DNA of 64,000 nucleotides, taken from contig FN649749.1 in assembly GCA_000310025.1 (NCBI GenBank), positions 481,193 to 545,192 on the forward strand, in the 5' to 3' direction. Shown one piece after another: positions 10,501 through 21,700 of this stretch. The number at the start of each line of letters is the position of its first letter. Position 1 is the stretch's first letter. The notes under the pieces are model-generated. The model was not told the origin of the DNA, made no database searches, and saw only the letters and a program-made list of their open reading frames with translations. A program made the translations under genes and the position numbers. This stretch comes from Ectocarpus siliculosus (taxonomy: Eukaryota; Sar; Phaeophyceae; Ectocarpales; Ectocarpaceae).

Positions 10501-11573
10501 CATGGCGTGAACCACGGCGGAAGCATTCCAGCGCTTGCTGATGATGCCTCGCAGACGCCCTACATGCGGTTCCTCCAAGCCAGCGGCAACAGAGGAAGAG
10601 ACAGCGCTGTCCAACGATGCAGACCGCGCCGATGCCTCCTCCTCCGGGCTCATGTCCATGTCGGGGCCTCGCGCCACCAAACACTCGACCGCGGGGTCCG
10701 GCTCGAACTGCTCCGGACCCTCGCGCTGCTGCAGTGCATCGACAGCCAGCGTAACTCGGCGGCATCGCTTGTACGACGCGGTCTCAACACCCGCGACGCT
10801 AGCGCGCGAACGCGCACAGGCCCCCAAGCTCTCGTACACATCGATACCCAACGCCTTCAGCGTCGGGTTGCCAACAATGACCACCTCATCATTGCCAGGC
10901 ATGACCGCAAACGAGAGCGGGTCCACCGACACCAGCCCCCAGCTGGTTTGCAGAGCGATCCGCACGGGGCATGTTTCTGTGTGACCGCAAGCACGCGGCC
11001 ATCCGCGACTTTCAGCTTCCCCGGGTTTTGCATGCCCCCCACGACCTGGACATCAGGAAAAGCAGCTTGCAGCCTACTCGCGATACCGGCTGACATGGTG
11101 GTGAGCCCTGATCCAGAATCCAGAATCGCAACGGCGTCTATGGCAGTCATATCGGCAGCACCAGGCACCGACAAGCTCACTTGGCACCATTTTTCCTGCG
11201 AATCAACCGCGATACCTTCAGAATCACACCCAGACATACCTCCGGGCTGAACCCCACGAAACGCCGGCACGAATGGCCCCTCAAGGCCTGGTGGCACCCC
11301 CACACCTTCAGACGGCGCTGGAAAAGATACGGGGGCAGTGGTAGCGAACGGGAACGGGTCGGGCGGCAGAAAAGGCGTCGGAGCGGCCTGCCCCTGGGAT
11401 TCCCCGGAAAAAACAGCCCTACCTCCGACATGGCGTTGGCGAAAGTTGGTGGACGATGCCCCCCCGGAGCCTCGTCCCCATCCTGAAGACGGCTGTTGCT
11501 GCTGTTGACCGGGAGGGCGCTGTTGCTGCAGCGCTTGCCCCTGGGCGCGGTGCGGCTGCTGCTACTGCTGCTG
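10501..11573 (-). pseudogene. Element 2 Pro-rich linker, aspartic protease and spacer
   Basis: In the same frame as gag after two TAG codons. A Gln/Pro-rich linker leads to a retropepsin-like domain with the active-site motif 'AVAILDSGSGLTTMS' (D-S-G) at about 11137-11093. A single-base break near 10968 moves the frame before 'RIALQTSWGLVSVDPLSFAV'. The protease would cut the Gag-Pol polyprotein during particle maturation. Confidence 0.8.
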
Positions 11574-12563
11574 CTACTGCTGCTGGTATCCACGGGCGTC
11601 CCCGGTGCCGCGAAAATGTCCCCCACGCCCAGCGTGCTGGGTAGAGGCTTTGGCGGGGAACCGCTGAAGCGGACAGTTCTGCGGGGCGTGGCCGGGCTTC
11701 TTGCACCTGAAACATGTGACAAGCTCGGCAGAGGGAGACGCACCTGCACCTCCAGCCCCATCAGGCGCTTTCGCTTTCGCCCATGACTGTTGCTGAGACG
11801 GTGTTTTACGAGCATGAACGCCACCCCCACGTGATTGCCCACACTGCCTGTCTGCCAACTCAACCGTGCGCCACTCGACCGCAACATCCCGAACGATCTC
11901 AAAGACTAGCTCAGGTTTGTCCTTCCAGCTACCTTGCATGTCGAGCTTGCTTTCCACCTTGACCTTGAACTCGGGCGGAGACAGACCTGCCACAACTGCT
12001 TCGCTGAGGACAGCAGCCGGACCTTTCTTGAACGCGCCACCGGAGTCTCGAAAAACACGCTCCGCACTCGGGTTTTCGAAGTATTGCTCGAGGCGGCTTT
12101 GTACAGCGTCTATCCGATCTACAGCAGTAGTCTCAGTCCCCATGACTACCATACGGGACACGGCGGCGGCCGCAATCGAAGGCTCAAGGGTTTCATCCGT
12201 CAAGTATTCAGCGTGTTTGGCCAGGGCCTCACGCAGGTCAGCTTCTTCAAGTTCAGTGCCATCAAAGTAGGTGCGCGACAAGCATTTCCGGATAGACTGG
12301 CGCTGCAGTTGAGACACAGTGAGCAGCGGGCGTCTGATGGATTGACCACTGTTGCAGAGACCCATGCTCCGCTCGTACTCCTGGTATTGCGTATAGACAC
12401 GCAGGGACGAAGCTCGAGAAAAAGTACGCCCATACTCGGGCGGCTTGGGCCCGATGCCCAAAACCAAGTCAGTAAGCCCCGCCCCGAGCTCACCAATATC
12501 TCCAGCAGAACCTTGCTGTCCGCCAAGCGCCCCCTTGCCAACATTGGAGCGTCTCTGAGTCAT
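11574..12563 (-). CDS. Element 2 Gag polyprotein
   Basis: 329-residue reading from an ATG about 190 bp inside the 5' LTR. The central part resembles retroelement capsid in length and position. Near the C-terminus there is a zinc knuckle C-x2-C-x4-H-x4-C, 'CFRCKKPGHAPQNC' (about 11720-11679), which binds element RNA. It ends at a TAG inside a CAG repeat (11574-11576). After a second TAG at 11562-11564 the same frame runs into the protease, so Gag and Pro share a frame. Confidence 0.85.
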   Translation of the reverse strand: MTQRRSNVGKGALGGQQGSAGDIGELGAGLTDLVLGIGPKPPEYGRTFSRASSLRVYTQYQEYERSMGLCNSGQSIRRPLLTVSQLQRQSIRKCLSRTYFDGTELEEADLREALAKHAEYLTDETLEPSIAAAAVSRMVVMGTETTAVDRIDAVQSRLEQYFENPSAERVFRDSGGAFKKGPAAVLSEAVVAGLSPPEFKVKVESKLDMQGSWKDKPELVFEIVRDVAVEWRTVELADRQCGQSRGGGVHARKTPSQQQSWAKAKAPDGAGGAGASPSAELVTCFRCKKPGHAPQNCPLQRFPAKASTQHAGRGGHFRGTGDARGYQQQ

Positions 12564-12887
12564 CGCGCCGTACGATGCCGGGGCAGACCAAGACAGCAGT
12601 TCCGCGGGATATCAGGACAGCAGCTCCAAGACCGCAGCCTCGCACTCAGCGAAGCAAGAAAAACGCGGAGGAATAGCTCGTCCTGCTGTTGTCACGAAAA
12701 TGTTTTTTGACCCTGACTGACCCTGGTCGGTCAGCCTGAGTTATCGATAACTGTAGACACGCCTGAAGTCAGGCAGGGCCTAGGACCAGTATCCTCCCCC
12801 CGTGGCCTCGGGGGGCTGGTAAATTCACCTCCTTGGTGATGGTAAACACAGTGTATTATTATTGCACACGAGTCTCGTCTCTCGGCC

Positions 12888-13606
12888 ATTTTTTACTGGT
12901 GGTGCATGAAAAAAGAAAGAAAAAGGAAAAGGAGGAAACCCCAAGTTTTGTAGGAAGAGTTCTGCGATCCGTCACGTGTTTGACTCGACCTTACTCGACC
13001 ATCCGGCCCTCGGTTAACTCGCGAGTTTTTGCACTAGATGCGCAAAGAAAGCCAGTACCCTGGATCGACTGCTGTGAGTCGTTTAGGCACCCTGACACAT
13101 AGTCCTGTTTGATTTTGACGAGCCACCTCTAATACATACCACATGGCATATCATACACACACACATACATGCATGTTGTACGGTGTGGCTTTCTCTATCC
13201 AACAGAACCGCGTGACCACCAGTATCATTATACAGGATTCGGATAGCATGCAGAGAGCCCGCAGCCCGCACTGCATGGGAGTAGTAGCCGTCGCGAGCAG
13301 AGCACAGGACAATGGCGGGCGCTGCCTCGACAGATCATGCAGAGGGTGAGAAAAGATCCAAATTAAAAACTCTCCAACAGCCACAACTAGTCTCGCTTCT
13401 AAAACTCAGCAGACCAACCCAGCGCTGCGTCGTAACTAAATAAGCAGCAGGGCAAGGAACAAAGACCTGCTTGGGAAAGCGTGTGTATTGGTCTGAAAGG
13501 GTTCATTCGGCTGCCAGACTCTCTGTTTAGCCGGGGGGCGCACCCTCTCTCTCTCTGTCATCAGCTGTCGCATCATCAGCTTCGAGGCTCTCTGGTGGGC
13601 GGCGTA

Positions 13607-13661
<55 letters not shown>

Positions 13662-13879
13662 TCCTCTGGGTCGCTGTTGTTGCGGTAGCAGCAACCAGCT
13701 GCTAACACTCTTCATTGCTGGCGTGGTGACTGTTCTGTAGCGGCTGTGTCTGTGGCAGCTGTGAGGTCTCTAACACGTCAAAGAGTGTTACAGTTGCTGT
13801 CGGCATTGGACATTTCCCCCTCCTCTCTTTTCTCTATATATGTCCAATACCGACGGAACGTGCACCACCAGTAAAAAAT
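12888..13879. mobile_element. Non-autonomous DNA transposon-like insert in LTR C
   Basis: 992-bp insert bounded by perfect 19-bp terminal inverted repeats, attttttactggtggtgca at the left and its complement at the right. It interrupts the CT-rich part of the LTR, which is continuous in LTRs A and B. A clear target-site duplication is not visible. Just inside the right end lies a hairpin, gtcggcattggacat against atgtccaataccgac (about 13799-13855). No transposase is encoded. Confidence 0.75.
13609..13655. repeat. (CT)n microsatellite
   Basis: Uninterrupted CT dinucleotide run of about 46 bp within the TIR-bounded insert. Confidence 0.95.
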
Positions 13880-14219
13880 CGCCTTTCCCTCTCTCAATCT
13901 CTCTCTCTCTCCTGCCAACATGCCAACCAGGCAGATAGAAACCCCAATCTACCACATCTTTGACATGCATACATATCCTACGGCAGCTTCCCACCGTGAA
14001 TTACTGCTACCCAGGTGCGCTGCGTCCACAGAACCAACGTACCTGGACAAGATCGAGAACACGCAAAAAACGCTCGCAGACAAGGATAGGGCAATTGCCA
14101 TGCTCGATCATGATGAACACGCGAGAAACCTTGCAGAAAAAAGTTAAGCCATGGCCATGCTCGGCCAGAGATGTTCGCACCGTCTCCAAAAGCAGACCCC
14201 GCAACAGCAAGCTTAATCG

Positions 14220-14610
14220 AAACCGCTATTCAGGTCGTCCAGCTAAACAGGGAACCGCAAAACTGGGACCACGGTATCTTGGAATCGCTTTACCGAGCGG
14301 GGCGGTGGAAGCCACCAGGGGCACAACGCTCTCTCTCTCTCTCCCTGCACGAAGCCGCCTTTTTGTTTCTCTTCACCTCATTGCTACACCACTTATAGCG
14401 TATCTTGCAATCGATCTACAGTAAGCAGCCCGATATAGTGGCACCTCGAATGGTGTAACTGCGGATATTGTGGTATTTAAATCTCTTGTCACACTCCCAA
14501 CCCCATGTACTGCTGCAGTGGCACTACACCACAACAGAGGACGGGGCCCTCAATAGTGAGATTTTGGGAATCTCTTACCCCCTAACTCAGAGCAATGCCC
14601 CACTAACACA
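14220..14610 (+). repeat. Dispersed repeat copy 2 (related to the inverted-repeat end and its right flank)
   Basis: Bases 14220-14304 resemble the outer end of the right inverted-repeat arm (shared order: aaccgctat.cagg, aaccgc.aaac.ggga, tatcttg, gagc.gggcggtg). Bases 14305-14600 resemble 2248-2515. Here the two blocks are directly joined. Confidence 0.65.
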
Positions 14611-17600
14611 CACCACAGGTACAACAGACACCCACAAGGGCAGCTACTAGAGGTAGTGATAACGCTCTTCTTTTGAAGGCATACCTACCAGGTGTTGACC
14701 GGTCGTGATTGGTTGATTTTGCAGTGTTGCACACCTTGTGAAAAACGAATGAGACAAAACGCCTCGGGTGCAAAGTCGACCCTTTTTGAAACCCCTCGAT
14801 CTTTTGCGGAGCAACAACTGAAGACCTCGGCTCCCACAACCGGCTTCATAAAGCAAACCAGTGCTGGAAGCGTCTAGTTTCGGCCTGAGATAGGTGAACC
14901 AGCCAGCGTCAACCTTGTAGACTGTGGTTTACGGTCGGGGCTAGACGGTGGGTAGATTTTACACTTTTCTCACGGCGTGCCACCGTAGGACAGCTTGATA
15001 TCCCGCGAGTGAGGGCCGGACGCGCTGCAATCTCTACACGAGTCTAGCGTGTTGCAATATGACGTTGCCAATCTCATGCCCTCAGGTAATGTTGACATCT
15101 TTCACAAAAGATTTGGGGCGATTATATGCTCCATATGATAGAAAGGCATGCTTAGATCAAAACTCAAAACTGTGGCGCTACGCTGGAAAGATCCGAAACG
15201 CATGTGTGCATTGGAGCAGTAACACGGGTACCTCTGCTGTCTACAGATAGATGCACGATGCATGTCATAGTATACGGAAAAATCGGATATCACATGGCGC
15301 GATGAGCTACAATAGCTCTCTATGGGAAAAGGTGTATGGTATAGAACTTGGTGAGCAAGAAAGAGGCTGAGAAGCTCTGTCTAAGTTCAAAACTATTTTC
15401 GAGGGGCTACCGAATGCGTGCAAAACGGGTGCTTGCATCTTTGTGCCGACACCGCGGAATCGAGGTAGCTTTCTGCGATGATATCACGAATAGAACAAGC
15501 GAAAAATAATCGGTTCTTCTTTTCAACGTTCCGTGAAAAAATGCGTGAATTTTCCGTTGCGTTAACAATAGGCCTAAGTACTGTGTGGTCTTGTTTCAGC
15601 AGTCCACTCTCTTCCCCTCGTTGCCATGGCAAGGCTTTTGCCTAGGCATGGCCTGTAGCGAGGGGGGGGGGAGGGGGGTACTCATAGTCGTGCATGCCGT
15701 AGTCGTTAGACCATTGACCTCGCATCCCTACAAAGCCGGGACGGAGCACGTCGGGTTCTCACCGGACCAGGCTCTCACATCACCAAGCGCGAAGCGCCGT
15801 GAGGTATTCGGCGAGTCGCATGAAGGGTGAGCTGCATCCTGCTAAGGGTGTTCGGCATCTTGTGCTTACTTCCTTGCGTACGGATGACAGCTGCGTATGA
15901 CTTAATTTATTTTCTGGCGCTTTCACTTTCAGAGACAGTTGTTGTAAGCACTATGTAACTGCCTCGAGGATGCTTGACCATTTTAACACAACGTGGTGCG
16001 ATCATCCCCCATTGCGCGGAGTGAGGGTTTTCCACCCCGCACAACATGATCTACTCGACCACCATCATGGTTATCGCCAAAAAAAAAAATGAGGTAAAAA
16101 AAAAACGGTAACCTGGTTGCCGAGTTCACGACGAAGTGAATTGGCTTGTTTTACAACGTCGTTGCCAAGCGACGAAAACCCAATCCCGATGTCAAACACC
16201 GAGGGGGCGAGGGGGGGGTCTTTTTAGCGAGCAAGGCTAGACTCACCTCCAAGCGACCGATACCTTCTTGCTGCTGCACACCCGCCGCGTTGCGTGCGTA
16301 GTGGTAGAGTTGGGTCGGCACTGGTGGTTCTGTTACAAAAGCGCAGATGCACGGGCCTTTTGGCCGTCGGTGTAGGCAGCAATACCCATCTAATGTTCGG
16401 CACGCCATCAGAAAGGTGAACGGGCATTATGTGCACGGCCTTAGGTTTGTTAGAGGGAGCTGTACTGTCCCAGTAGCCTGGCTTCGCCATCAAGGGAGGG
16501 AGCAGGTGATGACAAGCTGAAGATTGGGTTGGTTGATCCCTTCGGCGCGAGAATTTTTCAGACCAAGAACCCTAAGTGCAATGAAGGAGAAAGCGAGAAA
16601 TCGACTGGGGAGGACAGAACGAGAGCATGTACGGATCCGTGGAGCGGGTCTAGTGTACTCTTGCTAGGACTGGCCAAAGCGGTACCGGAGCTGCGGCACG
16701 GCACCGGAGCATGCGGACGACATCGAACTGTGGCGCACGTGTCAACTTTTTTCGTTTTTTTCCCTGAATGTCGGTGCTGGGTTGTGTGATGACGTCACTG
16801 GTTTTGTGGAGAGGCGCGGCAGAGATGGCGCGGATACCCCGGGTGCCTTAATTGTGTACCTGCATCGTGGAAGACCCCTTCAATGTGGAATGATTCCTAG
16901 TCAGTGTCGATGTTTACACTGCTGTGTCGAACACAGACGATCGGGATAGATTCGGGTGAGTGTCAATTGCACTGATGTGGCGTTGGTTGGTTGTTCTTTT
17001 CCACTGTCCGCGGACACATTGCGACAGCACTTCAGACAGCAGTAGCGTGCCCCAGCTTCTTGTTCCATGCCTGCCACAGTGTTATTGTACAGACAGCACT
17101 CCGGACAGCATTACGCTGTAGTCGGCAAACGTCCATTTTGGAAAAGAGTGGGACAGGGGGGGGGGGGGAGTATGATGTTGCTGTAGTCGAATGTAACGTG
17201 CAGACGTGTAGTTCAGTGTTGGGCACACAAATTGAACGGGGTTGTAGGTGTACCTCTTCGGGCTTGCGTACCCTTTTCTTGCCAAGTGTGCGTGTTTAGA
17301 TCTATCTTCTGATGGCTCTGTAAATAGCATTTTTGTAACCACGGAACGAGTCTTCACTAGATTTTGGGATTAGCAACTGACACGAAGAAAAGGTGAAGAA
17401 AACAACAACAACAACAACAACAACGAGGACCCAGGGTGGCGCTAGGTGGGCGTAAGTGCGCCACACCGCTTGCCCTGGGACGATATGGGAAAAGTCCCAT
17501 ACGAAGTAGATCGGACAAAAGCCTGATTACTGAGGACGTGTACTTTTCCAACGTTGTTTCCCTGCCCAGAACGCCACGCACCCTCATTCCCCTTCATCTC

Positions 17601-18705
17601 TTCAGCGGGAAGGACTTATCAGGACTAAACACTAGATACTCCGAGGAGCCTTCATACGTGACCGTGGTGGGCGCTGGAGTGGCTGCGGTGCCGGAAAGGT
17701 CGAAAAATATTGAACAAATAAATCCCGTTAAAACAACACTGAGATATATATACCATGCATATGTGCATTATGTCCGGGAGAAGAGAGGCCCCCCAGATGG
17801 GACACAAGGGGTAGTATCATCATCATCTCCTTATGATGATCCATGCCCCCAGCAGACCCGGTCTACACGTCCTAGAGTAATTTAGTTTCTCGTCGACGGG
17901 CCCTCAAACGTACCTACCACACTAAGGCAGAATCGGGGTTGGAGAAAAATTCCAGATCGATAAAGTCACTTTTAGTCCGGGACTGCACACGAAACAACGT
18001 CTCAGGGCTGGCTCATGTTTGAAAAATTTTGGAATTCGAAATTTTCCATCCGTTGGTACCTCACACCTCAGTAGCCGTGCCGCGGCGTCGTTCGACGAAA
18101 GCAAAAGGGTCGTGCCTCTCCCTCCTTGTTTGTTTTTTTATTGCCCAAATTGATCCTCGATGACTGCCTTTCTTTGCGACGCATACTATGCTACCCTCAT
18201 GGCGGCCCGTTGTCAGAGCTCAAACTCAAGCTTGATTATCTTCATTTGTTAAGTTTCTTATTTCCAGCGCTTCGCTTTGCGATTCCCTCCATTGCTCCGT
18301 TTTCTCCAGGGCCAGCCCTGTCATGACCGTACATCAACCATTTCACCGCCCCCCGCCCCCTCTAACAATCGAAATAACATTTGCCTCAGGGGCACGTGAG
18401 CTAAACGTTTGCTTGAGCTAAGCGTTCGACTGGCCATCAACTGAAACGTTACCCCCACCCACCCCCTTGTGCAGTTGAACCCGTTGCCCCACTTAGGTCT
18501 GCATCATCTTTAATGCACCCGACCTCTCTGAGCAGATTCGCTTCAGCCGCCCCTCCACCACCTGGCTCCACTTTGTCTACCCTTAACGGCATTGTTCCAC
18601 CAGCTGGTTTTCGCCCCCATACCCCATACACACTGTTCTTCGAGATAGGCGGACCGTAGGAAATGGCCACAACAAAGCAATCAAACAGAGTTAAACGGAC
18701 CGAGA
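14611..18705. other. Gene-poor spacer
   Basis: About 4 kb between the repeat and the ClpB stop codon. No gene was recognised on either strand: open frames are short and have no family-like motifs. It holds homopolymers and simple repeats (G runs near 15661 and 17157, A runs near 16080-16105, (AAC)n at 17399-17424). Confidence 0.6.
17399..17424. repeat. (AAC)n microsatellite
   Basis: Eight or so AAC units, aacaacaacaac. Confidence 0.9.
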
Positions 18706-21700
18706 TCAGCTGTCCAGTGCTGGAGTAGCGGGAGTCGCACCCTGGGACAAACCAGAAGTTGCACCCTTGGGCGCAATCACCAGACGTTCGTTGATGACAT
18801 CCGCCACCAGAACGTCACCCGATGCGATTTCGCCAGATATGATGCGCTTCGCCAATACCGTTTCAACCTCTCTCTGGATCGTTCGCTTGAGAGGGCGAGC
18901 TCCGTAGGCAGGGTCATACCTAAAAACGAAAGGGTACGAGTATACGACGCGGTTGCAATAAAACATGTTGAGGAACCGGCCGACACAAGTGTAGTTGCTG
19001 TCAAAAGTTTTGTTTTCCACGTCAATTTATGATGTTTTTCAACAATATTTCGTTTCTCTATTCTTCAAAAAGAAAGCTTGGGAAGTACTGCTCCAGCAGT
19101 CACTCCTCAGTCCCCCACGCATGTATGCTAAGAGACACTATGCCTGCTCTTCACTCACCCCACGCTTGAGAGGAAGTCGAGCGCGGAATCCGATGCCTCC
19201 AACGTAATATCTCTATCTGCGAGGCGAAGAGTGACTTTCTTCAGCTCAAGCCCACTGATGTGGCGCATATCCTCCGCGGAGAGTCTATCAAAGATGACGA
19301 ACTCGTCGATCCTATTAAGGAACTCGGGTCGAAATCCCTCTCGCATTGCCGCCATGACGCGGTTCCGCATTTCCTGCGCGTGAACAGCCAGGTCGAACAC
19401 ATTTCAATGCACGTGAGGCACCGACCATGTTCTAAAGAGTCAGCCCGAAATTGATTTTTTTCATGGACACAAACCTGTTGATTGACCACGCTTGACAGTC
19501 GGTCCAAACGACATATCAACCAACAAGGGAACATGGAGATTGACTATGTGAATATTAAGAACAAGGCTGGCGCACGAAAAAGCAAAACACGGCCCCCTCC
19601 AGTAATCGAATCGCAACCATGGTCCGACAAAATCTGTCGCACCTCACGAACCCCTCCACCCTCCGCAGACGAAACGTCCAAAATAGACTGACTTCCCACG
19701 TTCGAGGTGAAAATGATGATGCAGTTGCAGAAGTTTACCACGTTCCCCTTACTGTCGGTAACGCGTCCATCGTCGAGAAGCTGCAACATGATGTTGAACA
19801 CGTCCGGGTGGGCCTTCTCCCTGAGGGTAGGATGTGGGTGAGGGGGTATTCAGCACTGGCATACATCCAACTACAAGTGTTCAAAGTTCTGTACAGCCAT
19901 CAAGGAGATTTCTGAGTGTAGTGCACGGGCGGGGCAACAGAACGTTACATGCGACCTCATGTTTTTGTTGGCAAACGCTTGAGACTCAAGTACCGCTGGT
20001 ACTGCAACCCGGCCACTTGTTCGTCGGGGTGCTCACATCTCATCAAAAAGCACCACCGAGTACGGTCTCTGTCTGATGGCATCCGTGAGCTGCCCACCCT
20101 CCTCGTAGCCCACGTAGCCCGGTGGAGCCCCGACCAACCGCGAGACAGCGAACTTCTCCATGTACTCGGACATATCAATCCGGACCTGGGGGTTAAAATT
20201 GTGATATCGTTCATCAGACCATCAGCCGTGTTCTGCCGACTCCCGGTTCCCGCTTGTGCTCTGGAGATGATGTCGACTCTAATTCGGTATGAAGCCGTGC
20301 CTCCTCACAATGTGGATCCAACAGCAGTGAGGACTGGGCCCCAAGTTCTTGAAAATCACTCACCAGGGCATCCTCGGTGTCGAACATGTACGCAGCTAGC
20401 GCCTTACAGAGTTCGGTCTTGCCCACCCTGAGAGGAAAGCGACGGCAGAGTCAACGTGGTCGCAACAGACATGCCAAATGCCAGCTGAAACGTTGGATAT
20501 TAAAAGCTCGTCAGCCATGCTGCACGACTCGCATCAGTTGCTGAGCAACTATCTGCAGATCACATCGGACAACATGTACTATATGGACGTGCAGTTGCCT
20601 CGTAGACAATGTCGGGCGACAAGTCAATGCATTCGAGAGTACTCCCATAACCTTACCCAGTGGGACCTAGGAAGATGAGGCTGGCAATGGGTTTGTCCGG
20701 GTCGTTGAGTCCAGCCCTGGAACGTTGGATGGCCTCCGAAACCACCCGCACAGCCTCATCTTGGCCCACAACCCGTTGGTGCAGTTCGTCCTCTAGGTTC
20801 ATCAGCTTGTCGCGTTCGCTGGACATCAGCTTTCCGGGGGGGATGCCTGGAAAATCGAACAACGCGCATGACAAATCAGTCTCGCTGACGCGGCCTTCTA
20901 CATTGTACGCGATATCATTTAGTTTGTTTCGGCTCTGCCAACACCGTATATTGTTGTACCCAATTGGAAATTGAATACCTGTCCAAGACGCCACGACGGA
21001 TGCGATGTCGTCCGGCGTGACCTCATCTCGCAGCATGCGAGATCCGCCATCGGTATGTGAATCCGCACCATCCTTGTCCAGAACCGCCTCTTCTTCCTCG
21101 AGTTCTTTCTGTCATATCGTGAAATCATGAAGGCCACAGACGACGGCCACAAACTTGAAGAGTACCAAAGGCAAACCGGTCGCCCCGGTGGTCTCGTTGG
21201 TGTCCTCGAAACCTTCTAGAGGTCAGGTCAGGGGTTCGAATCCCGGCGAAAGCGAGCTTTTCTTGCAAAGTGATTTTTTCTCTCGCTTCCGCTCCTGGCC
21301 TAGGGGATAGCGCTAGTTCGTGTGTACACAGAGGGAAGAGAGTGCTGAACTCTTCTCGCATTAAAAATCGAAGGCAAAGTACCGCAGGAGGGGAGGGTAG
21401 AGAGGGGATCTTCTGTGTGACCACGGGTTGGAGTCAACGGCACTAGTGCTGTCAGCGCTGATTTGAAGTGAAGACAAAAAAAAAAAAAAAGGCAAGCCAG
21501 GTTGATATTGATGGAATCATTGGTTGTTTGGTTTCAAAATACACTTGTGCATTCGATGCGAGCACCTGGCGTTGTGTGGACGTAGCACAGCGCCCAAGAA
21601 GAGTCAGCCCTCATATGAGCTGCCATACAGCGGGTGTATCAAGATGTATCTTTCAGCACAATCTCACCTGAAGCTTCGGCATGACTGCATAGGTGAGCTC

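Larger units (their letters stand above)
6401..14030 (-). mobile_element. Ty3/gypsy-type chromodomain retroelement (element 2)
   Basis: Full-length but damaged minus-strand element: 5' LTR at 12752-14030 (interrupted), gag, protease, RT, RNase H, integrase, chromodomain, 3' non-coding region, 3' LTR at 6401-6682. Without the insert in its 5' LTR it is about 6.6 kb. The two LTRs are very similar, so insertion was fairly recent, yet the coding region has at least six single-base frame breaks and stops. Flanks (ccgcgg before 6401, gaacc after 14030) do not form a target-site duplication, so an end was rearranged or it arose by recombination with element 1. Confidence 0.9.
12752..14030 (-). repeat. 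LTR C (5' LTR of element 2, interrupted by an insert)
   Basis: LTR sequence at 12752-12887 and 13880-14030, together about 287 bp and matching LTR B closely. It is split by the 992-bp insert at 12888-13879. The 12 bp immediately inside the element (12740-12751, gttatcgataac) form a perfect palindrome at the place where the primer-binding site should lie. Confidence 0.85.

Noticed and set aside
14036-14146. Coiled-coil-like reading right of LTR C as a host gene exon
   Set aside because: It resembles the 3' region of the retroelements, so it is more likely repeat-derived; no splice-linked partner exon was seen.
17436-17885. 149-codon plus-strand open frame in the gene-poor spacer
   Set aside because: Composition and motifs do not resemble a protein family, and no neighbouring exons in compatible phase were found.
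21180-21252. Functional tRNA gene
   Set aside because: The B box is perfect, but the acceptor and T stems do not pair properly, and the A tail and flanking duplication fit a SINE head better.
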